Shown: positions 22,001-34,000 of the stretch, in pieces | Position numbering within the stretch: the stretch's first letter is position 1 | Layout of the letters: every line of letters begins with the position of its first letter | Assembly: GCF_918797505.1 (NCBI RefSeq) | Contig: NC_092801.1 | Span: 16,864,001-16,928,000, forward strand | Reading direction: 5' to 3' | Source of the DNA: Bemisia tabaci | Taxonomy: Eukaryota > Arthropoda > Insecta > Hemiptera > Aleyrodidae | DNA: 64,000 nucleotides | Notes under the pieces: model-generated | The model's input: only the letters and a program-made list of their open reading frames with translations | Databases searched by the model: none | Told to the model about the DNA's origin: nothing | Made by a program: the position numbers and the translations under genes

Positions 22001-25000
22001 TCTCTGGCGTCCTCCAGGACTCCAGCCAGTACCACGTCTTAAGCATGAATAGAGAAAGCTTCTCAAGAACTGCCTAAAAGGCGACTACATATCGGAATTT
22101 TGTAAACTGCTCCTGAGACACTTGTGTCAGATTCTTCTCTGACGTGGCATTGGCCAGTAGGATTGGCTCTCTGGCGTCCTCCAGGACTCCAGCCAATACC
22201 ACATCTGCAGCATGAATCAGACAAGGATCTTAAAAGCTGCAATAACATAGCGATTAACGCGAATTTTACCGGGCTGTTCCTTAGAATTTTCTCAGTTCTC
22301 TTGGAATATGCCACTGGCCAGTAGGATTAGCTCTCTGGCGTCCTCCAGGACTCCAGCCAGTACCACGTCTTAAGCATGAATAGAGAAAGCTTCTTAGGAA
22401 CTGCATTAAGTCGGATATTTATGAATGAGGGAGGTCCTTTGAGGCAAGCTCGGCATAAGTTTCACCGGCTAAGGAATCAAGTTCAAAATAGATCGGTTTG
22501 TGGTCTGAAAAGTAGCTTTCGTAAACTCCGCGCCTACCCAGAGGAAAGTTCGAGAAAATTACATCTATTTGCGTATTGAAATCAGTCGTCACAGTTTCAG
22601 GTAAAAGTGCAGACGTCATTCCATGAGTTTTTAAGAAAGGCAAAAGACATTTTTCACGATGACCAATTATGTCAAAGTTGAAATCTCCTAATAGTGTCAC
22701 CCGAGATTTTTGAGGAATCAACACTTCGATAATCGATTTGAAAACAGACACGGGGGTTCCAGGTGATTTATAGCCAGTTAATACCCAAGTGTCTCCTACT
22801 TTGAATCGAATTGCCTCCATCACGAATTTTTCACCTGTTTCCTTCCTTCCGTCAACTTGGGAAACATCAACTCCGTTTTTAACGAAACAGAGCAATCCAC
22901 GCGGGGCCCTAATTTTATCACAATCGGACCGATACGCGATTCGAAAGCCAGGAAAATGAATTTCATCCGTAGGTAAGGTCCAAGTCTCCGCTAAGATCAG
23001 TATGTCCGCTCTGGAATACCACATATCAGACTTTACGTCACAGCTGTGCTTATTAAAAGATCTCACGTTATGATATGCAATTACGAGACCACTCTTATTT
23101 TCCAAGTTCCAGAACGCGAGTTGCAAAGGATCTTTTCTTAACCTTTCCATTTCAAGCACAATAGGATCGTTGGGTTTTGGTGGAGGTGGCGGTTTAAATT
23201 CTCCTAGAATATACAAACCCGAAAGACTGGTGACTCTGCTAAAGGCTACGTATGTTACCGGCCTAGTCCATTTCCCTGGCTTACTGAAGTCGATACACAC
23301 TGATTCGTATGTTTGGCCCTGACTTTTATGACAGGTCATTGCTTCCGCGGGAACGACAGGGAACTGCACTCGGACGATTCTTAAACGACAGTCTTTAGAT
23401 CCCGAAATTACGACACTTTTCCTACTCAACGGTACAAGTCGCGGATGGAGCTTCATCGCCTTCATGTAATCACGAACAGCCAGTCGAGCATTACTGCCTA
23501 CATTCGAATTTTCACCAAAATCGAGCCAAATTCTGTCAATAATCGTGTCTTGATCAGGCTTGTAAGTAATACTGACTAAAGTACCGACAGCGCCGTTGAC
23601 CAGGCCATCGCGAACACTAACATTAATGGTGATCATGTACTTGATCCCTACTTTAAAGACTACTCTATGAGGTAGGCCTTTTAAATCATCTAATTTTTTG
23701 TTCATCAAAGATCTAACCGCGTAATCGATTCGGCTTTGAGTTGCCTTACCTAATACAGTATTTTTCGCCTCAGAAACGGATTCTGCTTCCGGACACTCGA
23801 AAATTTTTGCCGCATTAAACGCGTCAACCTGCTTATTGAAACAATATAAACGAATAGCCTCTTTTGGGACATCGGATTCATTTTTTACTTGCCTCGATTT
23901 AAAAAGCTTCATATCTTCTTCAGTGAGCGTGCCCCAACATAAATTATTGAGAGCTTCGATGAAAGCTTTTTCACCTTTTTGCCTCATAATTTCGGTTAAT
24001 TCAAACATCTTAAAGTCGCGCCAGTTGAAGTTCGATTCTAACAGAAGACTAAGTTCGGTGATATTAGGGGGTTTAAAAATCATAGAGTCCTGCACGGGAG
24101 GGATTTGACCAAAATCTCCTACGACAATAATATTTATACCACCAAAGGGGTCGGTGTTTCTTTTTATTTCCCTGCATCTCTGCTCAATGTAAGTTGCCAT
24201 TTTACCGCCTAGCATGGAAACTTCGTCTATAATAATCCATTGACAGTCCCTTAGTTCTGTAATTAAATGACTAGCCGATGCAGGATTGAGTGGCGGCATT
24301 TGGCCTCCGTATTTGGTCACTGGCAGGACGAACGCTGTGTGGACGGTAACGCCACCGATTATATATGCAGCTTTGCCTGCATATGAGCAAAGGAGCACTT
24401 TTACACTATCAGGAGCAAAATTTAGATTATTGTCGTAGTGTCGGGTCACGGATTGGAAAATTGTTTTAATCACCGTAGATTTTCCAACCCCACCGGCCCC
24501 GCTAACGAATATATGTTGGAGTCCTCTATCTATTTTCGCACAGTGGAGTACATGCATGCATATTTCTCTCTGTTTGACATTTAAACGCCGAAACATTGAA
24601 TGCAGCTCCTCAGTTTGAACTCTTTGCGGCGCTGTTATCCGATTTTGCTCGACTACGGTATCACTACTTTTGCCACCCTGTGCTAATACATCGACATTCT
24701 GATCAAGAGGCAGCTGATCAGCAGCAAATTCATCTTCTTCTTCAATTTCCCTTTCTCTATTTTCATTTATGGCTGCTTCTAAAGCGTCTTCAAGGACCTC
24801 GTCTTCATCAATAGCTGAAAAATTACCCCTATTTTTTTTAATAATATCGATGCATTCGCGGTACTTCAATTCAAGGTCGCATTTTTCGACCTCATCGACC
24901 TCATTACGCCACGGATAAAAAAGACAAATTTGTTCGCGGTAGAAATTTGGAGGATCGATAAGTTCTTTGTAACGACGGTACCGAAGAACTTTTCGTTTTC

Positions 25001-28000
25001 CTCTCTCTTTGTAAATATACTCTTCATCTGCGTCGTCGTTTTCATCCTCGTCGTCCTTTCTATTTTGCCTAGTGTACGAAGTCGCGAAATCTGCTAAACA
25101 AACGTCATTTAACTTTTCGGGCCTTTTGCTATATTTTTCGTGAATATTTTCCGCGTAAATATCGCCTGAGTCAGCATCCAAATTCCGAAGTTGAGCATTC
25201 ATTTTTAGCATCCGCGTACGTTCAGCGATTGGGGACGTATTTACGAATACAATACTCCTGCTACTCTTGATGATGGGGAGTGGATAGCTTTGGTATACTG
25301 CCTCTTGGGCTGACATCAAATTCGCATTTATAAAGACGTTCGATATATTCCGTAATTTTTCGCGCACGTTGGTGTACCCGTTCTTTATATCGTCGGCAGC
25401 TTCTTGGAGCAATTTAGAGAGACCAGCATCTGCCTTACTGATATAATTAATAATATAACTTGCGAGCCCGTATTCTTCCAGAATAAATTGCATATCAATA
25501 TTAGCTTCGAACAGATACAAAAGGGTTTTGTTGTGAGCATTAATCGCGACTTCTCTGCTAGTCCTTCTTAAAAATACCTGTGGTCTTTTAAGAGAACTCC
25601 TAATAGCAAGAATGTACCTATCTTCCGTCATACCGAGTTCCTTCAAAATTTCGTCGAAAGTGACCAATCGTGGTTTTGAAAAGAAATCTTCACACAGGTC
25701 GCATACTTTTTTCCAGTCCTCTTTTGACTGTTCTGACCTTTCATTTTTTTCCAAAGGGCGCAATATGGTGGTTGCTTTCATTGGCGGTAAAGGGAAATGA
25801 AAACGACATTTTTTCACGTACCTCCTTCCTTTATAACACGTCCGGGTGTGCTGATGCGTAACGTAAGCCGTGTAAGGGCAATGCTCCTCATGAGCACACG
25901 TAATAAATGTATTAATGAAATCGACGACTTTGCGCACCGAGGTTTGATCTTCCGGGTTGTACAGGGGAGCATTTTTCAACCACAAAAATATATGCTCATG
26001 AGGTGATCCGCGTTGTTGGAATTCCACGCGTTCGTAAGAATCCTCTACTCTGTACTCGCTTCCAAACAGACCGTCTGCTTGTCGTAAATACCACATTATC
26101 TTTGAAACTTTATAATCGAAGTACCGAGCGCATGTTGTCGGGTCGCTTTTAATTAGAGCCGTCTTTTTATTAAAACTTAATTCGACCGCTTCTTTTAAGG
26201 AGATTTTCTTTCCTTCATTTATTTGCACTAAGCCTTGGATAAGTTCCGGCCATCTGTTTTCCGCTGCAGAAAGAGTAAGAAACAGCGTCGGCTGACCAAG
26301 TTGCCTGAGCATGGCCATCAACCCCTTCTTTTTATCCTCTAACCACGCGGGGGAAGATCGAATGTTCTTAAGTACGCGAAAACCTTCATCGTGTTTAATT
26401 AAGGAGTCAAGACAAGCTTTATCTAAAATATGGCCGGCATTTAAATTTTCTGTCCTTCTAGTTTTCCTCAAACAAATATTAATGTTGGACAGACATGCCA
26501 ACTCCATCTTTTTCTTCGCCATGTACAAAATTCTAGTTGGGGTACAACTTCGGCGGTCACATCTTCTGAGTTCCGATTTTACTCTCTCTGAATAATAAAT
26601 TTTACCGATGGGCGTATACGGTTGTCCGCAAAAAAGAGATGGAAAAGAAAGCTCCTCTAAGTCTGGCTGCAAATGCCAGGGCACCGGTGCCTTACCCTGA
26701 CCAGGCGCCATGATACGAATGCGATCGTTCAGTTCGGCGTCTCTGTTCATAAGAAGCACTTCTTCGTCGACTTCTTCAATTAATTCCTCCGGTTCTACAG
26801 GATCGTCTCCAAGACTATTCTCATTTCCCGCGTCACAGACTTCGTTAACTGGTACCATATTCGAGGGATCAGAAGGAGTTGCCGCGGGGCAATTACGTTC
26901 TTTCACAGTTTTTTCGGTTTCCTCTACTGGAACGCCCTGTTCTGGAGGGACTTCAGAGGCGGGCCGCGTCAAATTCTGATCATCAGAGTTTACCCTATCA
27001 CTTGGATCCACGATGAAATCTACCTCCTCATCAACATTCAGACAATGAGCATTTAAAAAATTTTCATCGATGGAAATGCCATGCTTAACGTACAGGGGAG
27101 TGCTCTTAAGGTAATTCAATGCATCCGCAACCTTAGATGGACGAATTGTCTCATACATGTAATGAGAGGCGTGGTCTAAGTGCCGTTTAAGCTTTATTTG
27201 CACGGTTGCCATGTTATCAAATTGTCGCGGAAGAACATTCACCATGTCATTGACCTCGACAGGAATATTTACGACACTACCTTTAAGTCCAAGTTGTGGA
27301 TTAACGCTGCGCGGTTTTAATGGTCTAATTTGCATAAAATTAATATAAGGAGCGACCATGCGTTCCTCTAGGGGTTTCAAATTCGCTAAACATGCCGGAA
27401 TATCTGGGAATTTCAACCCGTTGATAACTGCTAACTTAGGAATTTTACCTTTTTTGACATATTGTTGGCATGTTATACACACTTTGTCTGTAACGACACT
27501 ACTGACGCTACGTGAGATAGCACAAAAGCTCCTCAAACCTAGCTTTTCCTCGAGTTCTTCCCAATCAAGAGTTCGAATAGAGTGTGGGAAGAAAAGGCCC
27601 TCACAAAACATGCAGATCGAATTTGGAAAATCGGATCGGAAATTGATAACTTTTAATTTTAATGCATCGGCTCTAGTTCCACCATCATGCAAAGCAGTCC
27701 TGTACTCTTCTCTAAATTTTAAAAACTGATTTTGCCTCCTTTCATTCATTCTTTGAGCATTGTTATTTCTTTCCCTCTCTCTGGAATTTTCATTTTGTCT
27801 AGCTTTTTTCTTGCTTCGCAAACTGGCTTCACGGTCTTTTTCCTCAGTAACAATACTTTGCCTTTTCCTCTTCCTGAACTCTGTATTTTCTTCCCTTTCG
27901 TGCGTTCTAAATTCTTCGTCCTGACGTTTTTGTCTCTTAGCTTGCGCTTCTTTTTCCCTTTCACTTTGCCGTACGCTAGGAATGCTCCTTTTTTTCCGGA

Positions 28001-31000
28001 GCAAAGAGTTTTCTTTTTCTCTGAAATTTGGATTTGCTCTCTGCTTCTGCTTTTTCTGCGTTTCACTTTGTTTTTTCGAAGGTGCATTATTTTCCCTTCG
28101 CTTCCTCTTATTGTCAGCGTCCTTTTTCTTTCGTAAATTTTCGCGTTCTCTTTTGCTCAGTTTACTAATTTTTGAAACTTGACTTTTCGTCAAACTATTG
28201 CCTATTTCTTTTTCCGGAAATGCGCCGTTGGAGCATTCAAAGACATCAACAGACAGCGAACTACTGATCATGGGATCAAACTCAATTTGAGTATCTTCAT
28301 GATGCTGGGGAGCATTATCCGCAGTGGACATGTTTCCGCTGTTACTTGTCTCTGTGACCAACACGGGGGCGATACAAAATAAGCTAAGATTATTTGAACT
28401 AAAATTATAGCGAAGCGTTGCCACCATAGCTTCCAAACTCTCAAAGCTCGCTAAAGTTGCGACTGCGTCATCCGAAGCTAAGCGCAGTCCATTTCTATCA
28501 CGTTTGTGAGGGTCGAAAATCAAGAAAGTTCCGTCTTTTTTGAAAACAGCCACCGAAAGTAAGGAGCATGTTAAAATGCCATGCTCGTATTGGTCAAAAA
28601 ATCTGGTCAACTCTGGAAATAATTCAGGAAGTATGCCTTGGAAAGGCTCTAGAGGAACAGATATATTGAACGTATGTCCTAAAATTTCAACGACGGGATG
28701 AGTCTCGTCGGCGGGGAAAAATCCGGAAGCATCGAGACATCTTCCAAAACGCTGTTGATAAGTCTCAACCGACAAATAATACAATCTATTACCACAATCA
28801 AGAGTACCATCGACGATGATCGGGCTCCAAGAAGGAAAAGTGATTAATTTAGACATGCAGATAGCTGATAAACTCATGCATGTGCACTGCTTGTTTCTAC
28901 CATACCCTTCATAAATACGTGAGTCTTGACTTCTAGTTCCGCGGACGATAGCGGCCGGAGGATGGGGCAAATTTAATAAATCGGTCTGATTTTTGGTAGG
29001 CTCTGCCACAAATCCTTTCAAAGATTCCGAATAGGATTTCATCATTAAATTAGGGATAAACAGACTAAAATTGGCATCAATGTAATTAATTTGAACGAAA
29101 TTTTCAAGGAAAGCCTTGAGGTTCAATTTAAATTCAAGGGTGGGTCATTTTCAAAGGCAGTCTCAAGTACAAATAAATTGTGAGAGATACTACAAAAAAA
29201 AATAAACGCTAGGTTCTAAAATTATTAAGCATCTGAATTGTAAACAGGTAGGTACTATTGAGCCCTAATTCTTATTATTAAACGCATGCAACTTACAAAT
29301 ACGAGTACCACAGGTGAGGAAACGGTGGAGAAACGGAGACAACGAAACATAAACAACACAAAAATAAAGTTCAGTGGAACTATTTTTCAAGAGAATAAAA
29401 TAATTAACACTGACTTCACACTTTAAATCACAGTTCTCCTGAATATAAAAGGGGTAAGAAACGATTAATCCAAAAAATTCTTCAGTTTCCAGAGGAATAG
29501 ATTCAAAACGACAGAGCAATCTTGCAGCAGTGCAGTCAATACCAGCCAATTCGTTCAAGATGTAGCAAATGAGTCATTCATTTGTTTTTTTCATAATGAA
29601 GAATTAAAACACTTAAGACGGGGCATGACAGGTAGTGACAGGTTGACGGTGTGATGCCATGACGAAGTAAAGGGGTACCTCTGCACCAGAGACAAGTTGT
29701 CTTGCTGGTTGCAGTCATTTCCTCGTAAAGAGCGGTCGTCATTTATAGAAACAGGTTTTGTGGCAAAATCGGTTGCGATTTAAGTTTGTTAAGCCGTTAA
29801 TTAATGAAATTAATCGACTCTTCTTATGATAATCTCATCATTCAGGAGGTGGTGGCGAGCGGAGAAATGTACAAGCCTACGTCACATCAAGCAACGATAT
29901 AGCAAAAGAAGATCGTGACATATTTGGGTCACGTAATGCGTGAAACCCTCATTCCCATTGGACAGTGTGCATCTTACGTCATGGCCAAAACCAACAACGG
30001 CCGGCTTGCCACCTCCTTCTGCATGCGCCCGTCCGTTCTCCATTCTCTGCTCAACTTCGCACAGGCTTGGATTGTTATCTTGGTAATTTCCTATTTTTTT
30101 GGAAGAATTAATCAGGTAGCGTAACGTTCGTATCTTATCCGCTCTCCAACTGATCTCTTATCTCTGGTCCAAACTCTTGTTCCTCTTCTGAGCTAATCTT
30201 TTCTCTTGATTTGTCTTTACTTTGTATTCTTCACACCTAACCTAGTTACTTCATCTGTCATCATGTACGTTTTCCTTGGAGCCAGTCAATTGGTTCGTAT
30301 GCTTAATAATTTTCCTGTCGAAGATTCTGTATCCTTGGCAGTTAGTGGTGCTTCTGCTTGTTGCCTTCCTCCGGCAAACCATGATCTTTGGCTCCGATCG
30401 ATCCTAAAAACCCAGATTCTTAAGCGCCTTTCAAGAAATGAAGCCTTCGACAAAGACAGGGATATTCTTATCATTCTAGCAGGGACTAACGACATCAAGG
30501 CGGAAGTTGATGTCCCAGCCCTTAAAAAGGCCTTGAAGGCCCTCCTTCTTTATGCCGAAAGACACTTTCGCTTCATCGTCGTCGGCAGAATCCCTCCTAT
30601 TCCTCTCTTTCCTGCGCATGTCAATCGCAAGATTGATGTGGTCAATCAATGGTTGTCGAGCTTTTGCTCCAGAGAATCATTGCGTGATCGTGTTCTTGTG
30701 GTTGACAGCTTCTCTCCCTTCATGCGTCAAGACTCTTGGGAGCCTGACCGCCGATTTTACGAAAAGTTTTATTTTCCTAAAAGAGGTCATCAGAATCGCC
30801 GAGTAGACTTGCTTCACTTGAATCGAGAGGGTCTGCGCATCCTTCATCGTCTCCTCCTGGAAGCGGCTGAGCGTTTCACAACCTAAAGTCTTCCCTTTTT
30901 TTTTGTCCTCAACTCTCCAAACTGTGCTCGAAGTATCCAACCGGTTCTCTAAAGGACCACTGAACAGTATTGACCGGAATGTGTGTACTTTATTCTATCC

Positions 31001-34000
31001 ACATTTCATTGCAATACTATCATTGGCTCCTCTAAATTTACAGCACTAAGGTTTTACAAACACAGCTACTTTAAATACACCATAATTAATCAATGTTTTG
31101 AATTCATGTGAGTGTCAACACAAAGTTTACTAAAGATGAGAATAATTTCAATTTCTTCATTGCAAGTGCTGTTCAGTTTCATGTTTTGAATTCATGTTGA
31201 GTGTCAACACAAAGTTTACTAAAGATGAGTATAATTTTAATTTCTTCATAGCAAGTGCTGTTCAGTTTCATACAGTGGTCATTGTTTGTTCATGGTTCGC
31301 ATTTTCTTCCTTGGATTTACGAATTGATGCCTTGATCACAGGCTTCATCTCTAACGGATGTATGGCTTACTATTTGTTCAAAGGTATTGGAATTAAGTAA
31401 TCATATAAGTAAAGATTACCACTTATATTTAGTTGTCAAGCATTGTGTGGGATTAAAATTTAAGAAGTGCCTACTTTTGGTAGCTAGTTCCTTCTTAAAT
31501 TTTAACCAGGGGGCCAATTATTTAAAGTTTAAAGCAGCCCGATAAGACATCCAATTGCAATATATTACATGGTTAAGATAGGGCTATGTCTTATAGTTTC
31601 AGGCTCATGCCACAATCACACGCTGAATGTGGCTTGAATGTAGAAGTCATCGACCCGATGCCTGAATTTTGCGCGTGACGCGCAAAATTCAGCAACGATT
31701 CTCAGCAACCACCAATTTTGAATTTGTTTGAACTATTCAAGTAGATTTGATACACATCGGGATGAAAATAACTCGAATCTGCTAAATTTCAGCCGATTAC
31801 TGATGACTTCTACATTCAGCTGCTAAATTCAGCGTGTGATTGCAGCATGACTTAGCTTCAATAATTAGGCCGCAGGTGGCCTCATTTTTAGCACTGAAAT
31901 AACCTATCCCAGCAGCAAACATAATTTGGATGATGGAATAACTGTTTAAATATGGACTGCGTATAGAAGTAAAGAATCAAGTCTATTGAATTGCTTTCAA
32001 AAAGATGCAACTTTTCCTTTTTGTGAAAAATGCCCCAGAATTTGAATAATTTGTGTTTTTCCACCCAAGCATTCTGGTTTTAAATGAACTGAACGGGAAT
32101 GCATGCATTCAGTTTCCCTTAAGGTCAGGTTGCATAATTTTAATGGCAATGGAACTTGATTCATTTCTAAATATCACTGTTCAAATGAGCTTTAGGATTT
32201 CCAAAACAGGATTTTATAGGTATCTATTTACTTACGAGGACCCTGCATTAACAATGCCAAGTAAGATTTTCTTGGGAGCGCAGAGCCTGCAAAGCAGCAA
32301 TGGAACTTGATTCATTTCTAAATATCACTGTTCAAATGAGCTTAAGGATTCCCAAAATAGGATTTTATACCTATTTATCTCAGAGGACCCTGCGTCAACA
32401 ACGCTAAGTAAGAACTGCTTGGGAGCGCAGAGCTTGCAAACGTTTCTGATTTCATACCCTATCATTTCTCCATGGTCAGCCGATGATGTCGCAAAGGAAG
32501 ATTAAATCCATTCTGCCAATACCTACCATTCCTCAGACACAAGCAGATATTAATTTGGCTATTAAGTACAGTCAATCACTATTTCTACATATTTTGTGTC
32601 CAATACTCTGAACTTTTTCAGGTCGCTTATGCTACGTTCGAGGAGAGGTACTGTGTGAACTCGGAGGAAGGGAATCGCAAGGTTGTTGTGATTGAGTTAA
32701 TAATTTATATCAACAACTGTAAAGTATGGTATTTGGTACATATATAGACCCTGCGTCAACAATTCTAAGTAAAAAATTGCTTGGAAGCGCAGAGGTGGCA
32801 AACATTTCTGATTTCATACCTCATCATTTCTCCTCGGTCAACCAATGGTGTCGCTGAGGAAGATTTAATCCATTCTGCCAATACCATTCCTCAGACACAA
32901 GCAGATATTGAGTTAGCCATTAATTACAGTCAACAACTATTTCTACATGCTTTGTGTCCAAGGAAACTGTAACGGTCAGAGGTTGAATAGTTTGCATCGT
33001 TACCTGGGCTCGGCTTTGAACTTCACCGCAATGTCAGAAAGTAGAAGACAGAAAGCAATGTTCTTCTCTTCATGTTCAAAAAGTATCGGGGAAATAAATA
33101 GATCTAAGTGGTTATGTCCATTAGCAGGATAGATCAGTAGGTATCGTCAGCGCTGACACCCAACATTACAGCACATGCATTTCAAATGAAGAAGGCACTC
33201 CTCTTGGAGCTTTATTATTCTAGGTTTTGGTGTAGAGAATAGGTCGAAGAAGAATTCGATTTACTCGAGATTCATGATACTCATTGAGCGAGGGCATAGA
33301 ACAAATTCTAGCCCAGCCTCGGATTCTCATTCTATGACGAGTGAGGTAGAGACATGTGATGGTGAAGGAAGAAAGGTAGTCGCAACTGGAGTTGAGCCGC
33401 CATTTTAAAGGCTGTGACGCGCAGAGGGTACATGGTGTGCCATGCAATCAGGATGAACCCAAAACGTACACGATGCCGTGTGACGTCAAGAAGGTACGAA
33501 ATGCGACTACCATTCTTTATCCGCTTTGGAATGAATCTGCATCTTGTTGTTGAATCGGGTTTGAACCAATCAAAGAGCGGTATGGACATGGCATTACTCT
33601 CCCACATTCCGACTCTCAATCTCCATTCCTGTCGGTGATAACCATAGAATAATAAGGCTACGCCTATAGAAAGGACACTCTCGCAGATTTCATGACGAAG
33701 AAGAAGAACAGGGACCTGGAGCTCTTGAGCTGGAGCTGGCGGGTATTGTTTACATTCAGAATGAAAATGGTGGCAATAGCCAACTGTAACACTCTAACTG
33801 TAGCTGATCACATCTGATTTTATCAGTCATCTGGCCAGCATGAGCACGACGAGGCTGTGGAAATCGTTTCCGTTACATTAATTTTGATACTCAAACTCTT
33901 TTACTCTGTGACGATGACTTTTACACTTACAAAACATTAGACTCTTCGTTGGCACCACTGACTACATTTCGCAACCCTGCAATTTGCTGGGCCCTACTAT

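Noticed and set aside
20284..22400. CRISPR array or tandem small genes (66- and 83-residue frames repeated every 331 bp)
   Set aside because: Repeats are directly adjoining 165-bp monomers with no spacers. The frames recur only because the satellite does, and they show no domain.
27732..28136. Plus-strand hydrophobic ORFs
   Set aside because: They are the antisense of the lysine/arginine-rich region of the Helentron protein.
29046..29126. Helentron start at 29126
   Set aside because: That codon is TTG. The first in-frame ATG is at 29043-29045, though an upstream exon cannot be excluded.
30206..30262. SGNH ORF start at 30206
   Set aside because: The codon there is TTG. The ATG at 30263 directly precedes the conserved FLGAS block.
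32781..32972. A small coding exon
   Set aside because: The frame is not preserved in the sister copy at about 32.4-32.6 kb.
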